From assembly GCA_902801625.1 (NCBI GenBank), contig CADCJI010000003.1, forward strand, positions 62,001-126,000: a DNA stretch of 64,000 nt, in the 5' to 3' direction. The notes beneath the pieces are model-generated. The model did not search any database and was not told where the DNA came from. It saw only the letters and a list, made by a program, of their open reading frames with translations. Numbering within the stretch: position 1 is the stretch's first letter; each line of letters opens with the position of its first letter. The DNA comes from an uncultured Bacteroidia bacterium (GTDB taxonomy: Bacteria > Bacteroidota > Bacteroidia > Bacteroidales > F082). Both the position numbers and the translations under genes were made by a program. Shown here in pieces: positions 7,383 to 14,612 of the stretch.

Positions 7383-8328
7383 TTAAGTCTCTCCATAGCT
7401 TTTTACATTTATCAATTGACTTATCGCCTTCTTCACCTATACTTATTAAATAATCGTCCCGAATCAAAATGCATTGGTAAATCATCAAGTTAAATACATC
7501 TGCCATCAAAAGCAATTCATCTTTATCGTGTGGATTATTATTCAGGTTTTTGTAATACTCGACAAGATCTTTAAATCCTGACAAATAGTATTCGCGCAAG
7601 TCTAGCTCCTGATAAGATTTTTTTGAAAAATAAACCCAGAGTCTACTATGAATTGCGTGCTTCCAATGGGTCCAATGCTTAAGAAACTCGTTTTCGTTGG
7701 GCTTGTTGCCGAGAATCCGCTCCATAACTGCTATAATTGGAACCAAGACAAAAAACAGGCCTATCAAAGCAAGCAATACTGCACCAAAACCTTTCGCATT
7801 AGTCGCTCCAAATAAGAGGAAGGCTCCAAAGATGCCAAAAACAATCGAATAACCCAAATCAATACCATCAGGCGCATCATAACCTTTACTCGCTGGTCTT
7901 GCCAACCCGTAAAAAAAGGAGTAATAGGCATTCGTGAATCTAAATAATAACGAGTTGTGAAATTTGCCAAGTTTATCAGTCGCCTCGTATTTGCTTTTAT
8001 GATAGTTTTCTAATTCTTTGCTACTGTCCTTGACTTTTTTGGCAACTTGTTCCAAGGTTTTCATACGTTCCTCGAAAACCTCGTCAGAAATCAACCCCTT
8101 TTCGTGTTCGTAGTTTGACTCAACATGACCAGAAATCACCAGTTTAACCAAAATTTCGTTTTCTTGGTACAATTCCTTGCCGATATAGGCTCCGCATTGC
8201 GGACAAATACAGCCTTTGTTTTCCGATATTTCCTTGCCACATTGTTTGCATTTCACAATGTTGGTATTCTCGCCTTCTTGCCGATGGAAGAAAGTCTGAT
8301 ACTTGGGGTATTGAATTGTTTCTACCAT
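7363..8328 (-). CDS. Zinc-ribbon membrane protein, first gene of the radical SAM operon
   Basis: 321 residues. The N-terminus has a zinc ribbon, CKQCGKEI then CICPQCGAYIG (residues about 27-48). A charged helical stretch follows, then two strong membrane helices (about 150-205, including YSIVFGIFGAFLLFGA and FGAVLLALIGLFFVLVPII), and a helical cytosolic tail. Not recognised beyond this layout. Its 3' end overlaps the radical SAM gene by 20 nt, indicating co-translation, so it may localise the maturase to the membrane or act in sensing or export. Confident as a gene, not in role. Confidence 0.65.
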   Translation of the reverse strand: MVETIQYPKYQTFFHRQEGENTNIVKCKQCGKEISENKGCICPQCGAYIGKELYQENEILVKLVISGHVESNYEHEKGLISDEVFEERMKTLEQVAKKVKDSSKELENYHKSKYEATDKLGKFHNSLLFRFTNAYYSFFYGLARPASKGYDAPDGIDLGYSIVFGIFGAFLLFGATNAKGFGAVLLALIGLFFVLVPIIAVMERILGNKPNENEFLKHWTHWKHAIHSRLWVYFSKKSYQELDLREYYLSGFKDLVEYYKNLNNNPHDKDELLLMADVFNLMIYQCILIRDDYLISIGEEGDKSIDKCKKLWRDLNEKYEA

Positions 8329-8357
8329 ATTTATTGTTGTATATATGTTTATCGCCG

Positions 8358-8388
8358 CAAAAATACAATAAATTCCAAAATAATCAAA
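8358..8388 (-). promoter_or_regulatory. Promoter of the radical SAM operon
   Basis: On the minus strand: TTTG (8388-8385), 19 nt, TATTTTTG (8365-8358). This is the consensus Bacteroidota promoter with correct spacing, about 30 nt before the ATG at 8328. Confidence 0.7.
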
Positions 8389-8426
8389 TTAATTATTTGA
8401 TTATCAACAATTTAATTATCTAAATC

Positions 8427-8445
8427 GGATACAGAAATTGTATCC
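8427..8445. promoter_or_regulatory. Inverted repeat, possible operator
   Basis: GGATACA-gaaat-TGTATCC, a perfect 7-bp palindrome with a 5-nt spacer in the 322-nt gap between the radical SAM operon and the FakA-like gene. A further TGGATA half-site follows. It could bind a dimeric regulator of either side. The rest of the gap holds the 8468-8485 repeat and the FakA-side promoter. Confidence 0.35.
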
Positions 8446-8619
8446 AAAATGGATAATTTGGGATGGAAAATGGATGAAGTGGATGGATTTTAAGAAACAA
8501 ACGCTTTGCGTTCAACGTAGTTAAATCTTACAAAAATCTGTCACAAATCCCTTTTTAGATCAACTTTTCGAAAATGATACAGATAGAAATACCGCTTAAA
8601 ATCGTTTCAATAAATTCCG

Positions 8620-8627
8620 TATTTTTG
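8620..8627 (+). promoter_or_regulatory. TAnnTTTG -7 box of the FakA-like gene
   Basis: TATTTTTG followed by CAGAC, 24 nt before the ATG at 8651. It excludes the TTG at 8636 as a likely start. Confidence 0.5.
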
Positions 8628-8650
8628 CAGACTTTTTGAAAAACTTTTGC

Positions 8651-10288
8651 ATGCAAAAGACAAATGAACTCGACAGCCTGACTTTCGCCGCTATGCTGCG
8701 CCAAGGCGCGGTGCAACTGGGCAGGGACAAAAAGGTCATCAACGACCTCAACGTCTTCCCTATCCCCGACGGCGACACGGGCGACAACATGCTGATGACC
8801 CTCAAGGCGGGATGTACTGCCTTGAACGACCAACTTGGCACCCTTTCTGAACTAGCCTCTGCCGCTTCGTCGGGTATGCTGCTCGGCGCAAGAGGTAACT
8901 CTGGCGTCATCCTTTCGCGTATTTTCGCAGGTCTCGCCAAAGGCCTGCAAGGTGTGATAGAATCCGACACCAAGACTTTTTCCAAAGCCATGCAATCGGC
9001 GGTGGAAGAGGCTTACAAATCCGTCCCTGTTCCTGTGGAAGGCACCATCATCACCGTTCTGCGCGAAGGCGTGGCAGACGCAGATGCCAATTCAGACTTG
9101 AACCATTATTTTGAGACTTTATTGGAGGCCATGCAGGTCTCCCTCGACCATACCCCCGAACTGCTCCAAGTGCTAAAAGACGCAGGCGTGGTCGACAGCG
9201 GCGGCGCTGGACTAGTGAGCATTTTCCGAGGAATGAACGATGCTTTGAACGGTATCATTTCAGAAGAAGAAATCATGCCTACTACAGCCGCTACACCTAC
9301 CGTGGAACTCGACAAGTTCACCGAAGACAGCACCCTGGAATTCGGCTACTGCACCGAGTTCCTGTTACGACTAATGCGCTCAAAGGTCGATTTGGACACC
9401 TTCGATGAGAATGTAATCTTCGACTATCTGAACCGTGTGGGCGAATCGGTGGTAGCCTTCCGCGAAGGCACCATCGTGAAAGTGCACGTGCATACCTTCA
9501 CACCTGGCGAGATACTCAACGAGATGCAAAAATACGGCGAGTTCCTGACCATCAAGATCGAGAACATGGCGCTGCAACACCACCAATCGACGAACCAAAA
9601 CAACGCCTCGTTCAAGCTACCGCCCAAGCCTTACGGCATCGTGACAGTGGCCTCAGGCGAAGGGCTCATCAATGCCTTCCGCGAGTTTGGCACCGATGAG
9701 GTGATTGCGGGCGGTCAGACGATGAACCCCTCAACGCAGGATTTCCTCGATGCTTTTGCCCGCATCAACGCGCAACACATCCTCGTCTTCCCCAACAACA
9801 AGAACATCAAGATGGCCGCTGACCAAGCCGCCGAACTCTATAAAGACGCCGATATTCATGTGCTTCCGTCGACCACCATCGGTGAAGGGTATTATGGCAT
9901 CGGCTCCATCGACCGCGACAATCCCAATGTTGACGAGGTCATTGCGAGTGTCACGGAAACTATGCAATCTGTAGTGACGGGTATGGTCTCCACAGCCATC
10001 CGCGATGCCGAAGGCGAGCAAGTGAGCGTCCACACGGGTGACTATGTGGGATACTGCGGCAAGAAAATCCTTTCCGACAGCCCCGACCGCGAAACGGCAG
10101 CCCAAGCCCTCATTGAACGTCTTGGCGCGGCTTCTCGCGATGTGATGCTAATCTTTTATGGCGAGGATGTCCCTTCAGAAGAAGCGGAACGCCTCGTCGC
10201 CGACCTGCAAACCCGATACAAGAACCTTGAAATTATGTTGAACAACGGCGCACAGCCGGTTTACGATTATATAATTGTTTGTATATGA
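8651..10288 (+). CDS. Fatty acid kinase FakA-like (DAK2/DegV-associated, YloV type)
   Basis: 545 residues from ATG 8651. The N-terminal DAK2/DhaL-like nucleotide domain carries NVFPIPDGDTGDNM with the Asp residues that bind Mg-ATP, and GARGNSGVILSRIF. The middle and C-terminal domains match YloV/FakA (YCTEFLLR, then VKVHVHTFTPGEIL). FakA phosphorylates fatty acids held by DegV/FakB proteins, and the acyl-phosphates feed PlsX/PlsY. A DegV gene follows 105 nt downstream and plsX lies in the same block, which supports the role. Length matches the family. Confidence 0.85.
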   Translation: MQKTNELDSLTFAAMLRQGAVQLGRDKKVINDLNVFPIPDGDTGDNMLMTLKAGCTALNDQLGTLSELASAASSGMLLGARGNSGVILSRIFAGLAKGLQGVIESDTKTFSKAMQSAVEEAYKSVPVPVEGTIITVLREGVADADANSDLNHYFETLLEAMQVSLDHTPELLQVLKDAGVVDSGGAGLVSIFRGMNDALNGIISEEEIMPTTAATPTVELDKFTEDSTLEFGYCTEFLLRLMRSKVDLDTFDENVIFDYLNRVGESVVAFREGTIVKVHVHTFTPGEILNEMQKYGEFLTIKIENMALQHHQSTNQNNASFKLPPKPYGIVTVASGEGLINAFREFGTDEVIAGGQTMNPSTQDFLDAFARINAQHILVFPNNKNIKMAADQAAELYKDADIHVLPSTTIGEGYYGIGSIDRDNPNVDEVIASVTETMQSVVTGMVSTAIRDAEGEQVSVHTGDYVGYCGKKILSDSPDRETAAQALIERLGAASRDVMLIFYGEDVPSEEAERLVADLQTRYKNLEIMLNNGAQPVYDYIIVCI

Positions 10289-10298
10289 ATGAATTTTC

Positions 10299-10376
10299 GA
10301 CAATGACTTGTGACAATGACTATGACCGCTCCAACGTAAGTGAAAGCTGTCATAGTCATAGTCACTGGTTATAGTC
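10299..10376. repeat. 78-bp palindromic repeat, copy 1
   Basis: An imperfect palindrome of GACAATGAC/GACTATGACC words between the FakA-like and DegV genes. It matches the reverse complement of 52681-52758 over all 78 positions with five mismatches. Each copy can fold into a hairpin with arms of about 32 bp. Confidence 0.8.
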
Positions 10377-10393
10377 CAATTAAAAAACACAAA

Positions 10394-11263
10394 ATGCTGA
10401 CTTTTTTTAGCGACACCGATTGCGACATCACTCCCAAGGAGTGTGCCGAGTATGGCATCAAGCTCATCAGCATGCCGTACACCGTGGGTGAACAAGTGAT
10501 TTACCCCTATATCGACTTCCAGGAATTCGACTTCCACAAGTTCTACGATATGCTCCGAGCTGGCACTATGCCAACCACCAGTGCCATGAGTGAAGAGGCG
10601 TATATCCAGTATTTTGAGCCTGAATATGCTGCTGGCAATGACATCCTTTATGTGCATTTCTCATCGGGTACTTCCAACACCTTCACCATCATGAGACAGG
10701 CTTTGGAGAAACTGAAGCAGAAATACCCCGAACGCAAGTTCTATGAAATCGACACGTTGGGCATTACGGCTTTGTCTTATAATGTGGTGCTCGAAGCCGC
10801 CGAATTGTACAAAGCGGGCAAGACTGCCGAGGAAATCGTGGAATGGGCCAAGGTGGAAGTGCCGAAGTTCCCGATGTACTTCTTCGCCGATGACCTGAAG
10901 TTCTTCCGTCGTAGCGGCCGTGTGAGCGGTCTGGCGGCCACCATGGGCGGCTTCATTGGCATCCGTCCCATCATCTACCTCGACAACGAAGGCAAGATGA
11001 TCTCCATCGGCAAAGAGACGGGACGCGCCAAGGCCATCGCCCGTCTGGTGAAGTTTGTCGAAGAACTGGGCGAAGACGTGAAGGCACACCGTGTGGTCAT
11101 CGGTCACTCGGATGCTCTCGACATCGCCACCGAGGCCGAACGCCAACTGAAAGAGAAGTTTGGCGACGACCTGAACGTCATCATCACCCCCGTCAACCCG
11201 ACCATCGGAAGCCACTGCGGCCCCAACGCCATCGGCATCTGCTTCCATGCGAAACATCGCTAA
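10394..11263 (+). CDS. DegV-family fatty-acid-binding protein (FakB-like)
   Basis: 289 residues from ATG 10394; upstream starts would lie in the repeat. Signatures: FFSDTDCDITPKE near the start, PTTSAMSEE, YVHFSSGTSNTF with the Ser-Gly-Thr fatty-acid carboxylate site, then FRRSGRVSG and KPII-like RPIIYLDNEGK. DegV proteins bind a fatty acid in a deep pocket and present it to FakA for phosphorylation. The adjacent FakA-like gene supports that. The final HCGPNAIGICF resembles the family's HxGPGAxG end. Confidence 0.87.
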   Translation: MLTFFSDTDCDITPKECAEYGIKLISMPYTVGEQVIYPYIDFQEFDFHKFYDMLRAGTMPTTSAMSEEAYIQYFEPEYAAGNDILYVHFSSGTSNTFTIMRQALEKLKQKYPERKFYEIDTLGITALSYNVVLEAAELYKAGKTAEEIVEWAKVEVPKFPMYFFADDLKFFRRSGRVSGLAATMGGFIGIRPIIYLDNEGKMISIGKETGRAKAIARLVKFVEELGEDVKAHRVVIGHSDALDIATEAERQLKEKFGDDLNVIITPVNPTIGSHCGPNAIGICFHAKHR

Positions 11264-11273
11264 TAAAAGCTAA

Positions 11274-11352
11274 GGTCCCTGAGCCCGTCGAAGGGCCGAC
11301 TTAATTTATTGACGGCGTTTCGATACTTCGACAAGCTCAGTACTCAACGACC
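11274..11352. repeat. REP-like palindrome (GGTCCCTGAGC..GTCGAAG)
   Basis: GGTCCCTGAGCCCGTCGAAG at the left is an imperfect inverted copy of CTTCGACAAGCTCAGTACTC...GACC at the right. The same words recur inside the arms of repeat copies R1, R3, R4, R5 and R8 and within the coding sequence at 53423-53470. Confidence 0.65.
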
Positions 11353-11359
11353 TGCCTTA

Positions 11360-11389
11360 ACTGAACCACTTCAAACTGAACCACTTCAA
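11360..11389 (+). repeat. 15-bp tandem duplication abutting a start codon
   Basis: Two perfect copies of ACTGAACCACTTCAA, the second ending on the A of the ATG at 11389. It may be slippage that changes the translation-initiation spacer. Confidence 0.7.
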
Positions 11390-12507
11390 TGATTACTGTC
11401 GAACAGGTACTGACAAAAAAACAACAGAAGGAATTCCTTGACTTTCCTTTGAAGCTCTACAAAGGCAATCCCTACTTCACGCCGCCTTTGTACATGGACG
11501 AGAAGAAGATCTTCCGCAAGGACTTCGTTTACAATGACATGTGCGACTCCATCCATTTCAACGCCTACAAGGACGGCAAGATGTCGGGACGCATCTCAGG
11601 CATTGTGCAACGAGCCGCCAACGAAAAGACTGGCAAGAAACAAGTGCGATTTACCCATTTCGATGTCATTGAAGATGAGGAAATCGCGCGTGAACTCTTC
11701 AAAGCCATTGAGGCTTGGGCCATTGAGAAAGGCATGAACGAAGTCGTGGGACCCCTGAGCTATTCCGACCTCGAACGCGAAGGATTGCTCATTGACGGTT
11801 TCGACTATCCTGCCACCTTCGAGGAGACCTACAACCATCCATATTATCAGACCTTTATCGAGAATTTAGGTTACCAAAAGGAAGTAGACTGGACGGGTAG
11901 CCGACTGCGCATCCCTAAGGATTACGATGGCGAGGTCGACAAGCTAGCCAAATTCGTCATGAAACGCTACAACCTGCATCTCGGACCGGCACGCAACACC
12001 AATGATTTCCTCCAGAAATACGCTGACGGCATCTTCAAGCTGCTCGACAAGTCCTACGAACTGCTTTACGGCACCGTGCCTTTCACCGAGGGCATGAAAA
12101 AGATGATGATTGACAATTTCAAGCTTGTCATCGACATCAGATATGTGGCTGCCATCCTCGATGAGAATGACAAGATGGTCTGCTTCGGCCTAGCCTTCCC
12201 TGCCATTGCCGACGCGGTGCGTCCATCGGGCGGCAGACTGACTCCAACTACCTTGATTCGACTGCTCAAAGCCTTGAAGAAGCCCGATGTCATCGACCTC
12301 TGCCTCATCGGCGTCGACCCCGAATGGCTCAACCGCGGCGTGAGCATCATCATTTCCGCCGAGATGATGAAGATGCTCAAAAACGTCAAGTACGCCGAGA
12401 CCAACATGAACCTTGAAGACAACTACGCGATACAAAACCAGTGGAAACGCTTTGATGAAGAGAAAATCAAGCGCCATAGATGTTATATCAAGCAATTAGG
12501 TGTGTAA
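11389..12507 (+). CDS. GNAT-like acyltransferase of unknown substrate
   Basis: 372 residues. The pattern resembles Bacteroidota proteins annotated as GNAT-type: an N-terminal FPLKLYKGNPYFTPPLYMDE segment, an acetyltransferase-like core (ARELFKAIEAWAIEKGMNEV, VGPLSYSDLEREGLLIDGF) and a second GNAT-like half with LCLIGVDPEWLNRGVSIII. No catalytic residue can be assigned by eye. It lies between the FakAB-like pair and plsX in the lipid block, so an acyl-CoA or acyl-ACP substrate is possible, but the neighbourhood is the only hint. Confidence 0.6.
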   Translation: MITVEQVLTKKQQKEFLDFPLKLYKGNPYFTPPLYMDEKKIFRKDFVYNDMCDSIHFNAYKDGKMSGRISGIVQRAANEKTGKKQVRFTHFDVIEDEEIARELFKAIEAWAIEKGMNEVVGPLSYSDLEREGLLIDGFDYPATFEETYNHPYYQTFIENLGYQKEVDWTGSRLRIPKDYDGEVDKLAKFVMKRYNLHLGPARNTNDFLQKYADGIFKLLDKSYELLYGTVPFTEGMKKMMIDNFKLVIDIRYVAAILDENDKMVCFGLAFPAIADAVRPSGGRLTPTTLIRLLKALKKPDVIDLCLIGVDPEWLNRGVSIIISAEMMKMLKNVKYAETNMNLEDNYAIQNQWKRFDEEKIKRHRCYIKQLGV

Positions 12508-12512
12508 TAATT

Positions 12513-12658
12513 CACAAAACCAACAAAACTTGTAAAACAATGTTTAAGACCAAAGTAAAGCGTGTGGCGGCACCCAACTGGGTTGCCGCCGGAAAGCGGG
12601 CAAGTTGGCCGCTTTCCCCAACCGAAAAAAAAGTTTTGAGGGTTTTGTAGGTTTTGTG
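12513..12658. repeat. 146-bp nested palindromic element
   Basis: The outer arms CACAAAACCAACAAAACTTG... and ...GGTTTTGTAGGTTTTGTG are imperfect inverted copies. Inside are two hairpins: GGCGGCA...TGCCGCC and GGAAAGCGG...CCGCTTTCC. It fills almost the whole gap before plsX and looks like a MITE-like or REP-type insertion. Confidence 0.65.
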
Positions 12659-12669
12659 ACAAAAAGGAA

Positions 12670-13695
12670 ATGAACATGATCAAAATCCTAATAGACTGTT
12701 TCGGAGGCGACCACAGCCCCGAGGCCAACGCGGACGGCGCCTTGGCAGCCATGGAAAAAATGCCCGACCTGCATCTCATCCTTACGGGTGATGAGACCAT
12801 CCTGCAGAACTACCTGAAAGGCAAAACCTACGACAGTTCGCGTCTTGAGATTGTCCACGCGCCCGAGGTCATCGGCTGCGAGGAACGTCCCATCGACGTC
12901 ATCCGCTTGAAAAAGGAAAGTTCGATGATCAAGGCCGTGAGGATGTTGCGTGACAACGATGACATCAACGCGATGGTGAGCACGGGTTCCACGGGCGCTC
13001 TCGTGGCCGCCGCCTTGACGCGCATCGGTCGCGTGAAAGGGGTCATCCGTCCTGCCTTCTGCCCTCTCCTGCCTACCATGGATGGTGGCATCGTCGGCAT
13101 CTGCGACAGCGGAGCCAACGTGGAGATCACACCCGAGCATCTGCGACAGTTTGCCATCATGTCGAGCCTATATATGAAGTATGTCTACAACATTGAAAAT
13201 CCGCGCATTGCACTGCTCAACGTAGGAAAAGAAGCAGAAAAAGGCGATGAAATCCGACAAAAGGCACACATTTTGTTAAGTGAGACTCCGGAAATCCATT
13301 TTGTTGGCAACATGGAGAGCCGCGACTTGCTGTCGGGCAACTACGATGTGGTGGTTTGTGACGGTTTTTCGGGCAATGTGCTGGTAAAGACCACTGAAGG
13401 TACGGCCTTGGAGTTGCTGAAGAAGTTGAAGAAGGACATCTATTCGAGGCCTATCTACAAACTCGGTGCCCTGCTGATGAAGAAGATGTTTATGGAGGAG
13501 AAAGAGTTCATGAACTACCAGAACTACGGCGGCAGCGTGCTGCTCGGCACATCGAAGACGGTCGTTAAAGGCCACGGCTCCAGCAAAGCGACAGCAGTGG
13601 AGAAATGCATCGAACAAGCCTACAAGATGGAAGTCAGCTCATTGTCATCCAAGATGGAAGAGATTATTATGAGGTATGAACACTATGAGTATTAA
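12670..13695 (+). CDS. plsX: Phosphate acyltransferase PlsX
   Basis: 341 residues, the usual PlsX length. Starts MNMIKILIDCFGGDHSPEAN, the family's opening with GGD, then STGSTGALVAAALTRIGRVK and a C-terminal DGFSGNVLVKTTEGTA, both hallmarks. PlsX makes acyl-phosphate from acyl-ACP for PlsY in phospholipid synthesis, at the membrane surface. FakAB-like genes upstream supply acyl-phosphate from external fatty acids and an ACP gene follows. A start at 12676 is equally possible. The usual rpmF neighbour was not found upstream. Confidence 0.93.
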   Translation: MNMIKILIDCFGGDHSPEANADGALAAMEKMPDLHLILTGDETILQNYLKGKTYDSSRLEIVHAPEVIGCEERPIDVIRLKKESSMIKAVRMLRDNDDINAMVSTGSTGALVAAALTRIGRVKGVIRPAFCPLLPTMDGGIVGICDSGANVEITPEHLRQFAIMSSLYMKYVYNIENPRIALLNVGKEAEKGDEIRQKAHILLSETPEIHFVGNMESRDLLSGNYDVVVCDGFSGNVLVKTTEGTALELLKKLKKDIYSRPIYKLGALLMKKMFMEEKEFMNYQNYGGSVLLGTSKTVVKGHGSSKATAVEKCIEQAYKMEVSSLSSKMEEIIMRYEHYEY

Positions 13696-13768
13696 GCTAT
13701 CAGCCATCAGCAGTCAGCTATCAGCCCTGTTATGGCGAGCTGAATGCTGATTGCTGAACGCTGATAGC
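13696..13768. repeat. 73-bp palindrome of CAGCWATCAGC units
   Basis: GCTATCAGCCATCAGCAGTC at the left pairs with ...GCTGAACGCTGATAGC at the right; each arm is itself built of short CAGC/CTGA repeats. It lies between plsX and the ACP gene. Related CATTCAGCATTC words form the tandem array at 42358-42424. Confidence 0.65.
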
Positions 13769-13810
13769 CAATCTTGAATTTTGAATATTAAATCTTTGAA
13801 TTTGAATAAT

Positions 13811-14038
13811 ATGTACGAAATTGTAAAAACCACCTTAGCGCGTCAGTTGCGCATCGACCCAGAACGAGTCACACTCGACGCACAAATCAAGAGAGACCTA
13901 GGTGCCGATTCCGTCGACATCCTGCAACTGCTCATGCGTCTTGAAGACGACTATGGCATCACCATCCCCGATCAGGCTTTGGCCAAGTTTGAAACCGTCA
14001 ACGATGTAGTCACCTATCTAGACAACCTCAAGAAATGA
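13811..14038 (+). CDS. Acyl carrier protein
   Basis: 75 residues from ATG 13811. The phosphopantetheine site is GADSVDILQL, with Ser in DSVD where primary ACPs usually have DSLD. It is acidic and four-helical, and ends in a typical FETVNDVVTYLDNLKK helix. It overlaps the LolA-like gene by four bases (ATGA). This pairing with a LolA-like protein, rather than with fabF, suggests a dedicated ACP for a special acyl product rather than the housekeeping AcpP. That last point is inference. Confidence 0.85.
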   Translation: MYEIVKTTLARQLRIDPERVTLDAQIKRDLGADSVDILQLLMRLEDDYGITIPDQALAKFETVNDVVTYLDNLKK

Positions 14039-14559
14039 AACACATTACATTGATTATCATTGCGGTACTATTTTCCGTAACAGCATTCGCGCAACAGACT
14101 TTCAACACTGATTTCACCCAAACCAAGGTGATGAAAGTGTCTGGCAAAACCACCAACAAGACAGGTCACATCCTCTTCGATGGCAAGGACCAACTCAAAA
14201 TGATCTACTCCGAGCCTGAAGGCGATTATTTCATCATCGAAGGCAACCTGGTGAGAATCAACATGGATGGCAAAAAAGCCGACCTCGATGCCAGCAAGGT
14301 CAAAATGGTTGGACTGCAACGCGCCACCTTGCTGAATTGTCTTTCCGGCAACTGGGAACAGGCCGCTGCCGACAACAAAGCCGAGACGACCATCACGGAA
14401 GACAATGGTTTGAAAACCATTTCCATCAATGCCAAAGGCAAAGTGCCGAAAGGCGGATACAAATCGGTAGAACTGACTTATCGCATTTCCGATGGTAAAA
14501 TGGTCAAGATGGTGTTGGAAGAGGCCATTGGCGTCATCAACACCTACGAAATCAAGTGA
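14035..14559 (+). CDS. LolA-like periplasmic lipid/lipoprotein carrier
   Basis: 174 residues with a signal peptide (MKHITLIIIAVLFSVTAFAQ, cleavage after Ala-Gln region). The mature part is all-beta with the LolA-like pattern of an early FTQTKVMK strand, then GHILFDGKDQLKMIYSEPEGDYFIIEG (split by strands) and NMDGKKADLD. LolA-type proteins carry acyl chains in a half-barrel across the periplasm. Coupled to an ACP, this could be the carrier for a polyene or lipid product, as in aryl-polyene clusters, or a divergent lipoprotein carrier. Confidence 0.75.
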   Translation: MKHITLIIIAVLFSVTAFAQQTFNTDFTQTKVMKVSGKTTNKTGHILFDGKDQLKMIYSEPEGDYFIIEGNLVRINMDGKKADLDASKVKMVGLQRATLLNCLSGNWEQAAADNKAETTITEDNGLKTISINAKGKVPKGGYKSVELTYRISDGKMVKMVLEEAIGVINTYEIK

Positions 14560-14578
14560 GTAAATCACAATACAATTG

Positions 14579-14612
14579 AAAAGCGCACCTCTTTGAGATG
14601 CGCTTTTTTTTG
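14579..14612. terminator. Bidirectional intrinsic terminator
   Basis: AAGCGCA (14581-14587) pairs with TGCGCTT (14599-14605) with an 11-nt loop, flanked by an A-run on one side and a T-run on the other. It separates the convergent LolA-like and NagZ-type genes and can end both. Confidence 0.85.

Noticed and set aside
12541-12651. Short frame MFKTKVKRVAAPNW... before plsX as an rpmF-like gene
   Set aside because: No L32 cysteine pattern, and the frame lies inside the nested palindrome.
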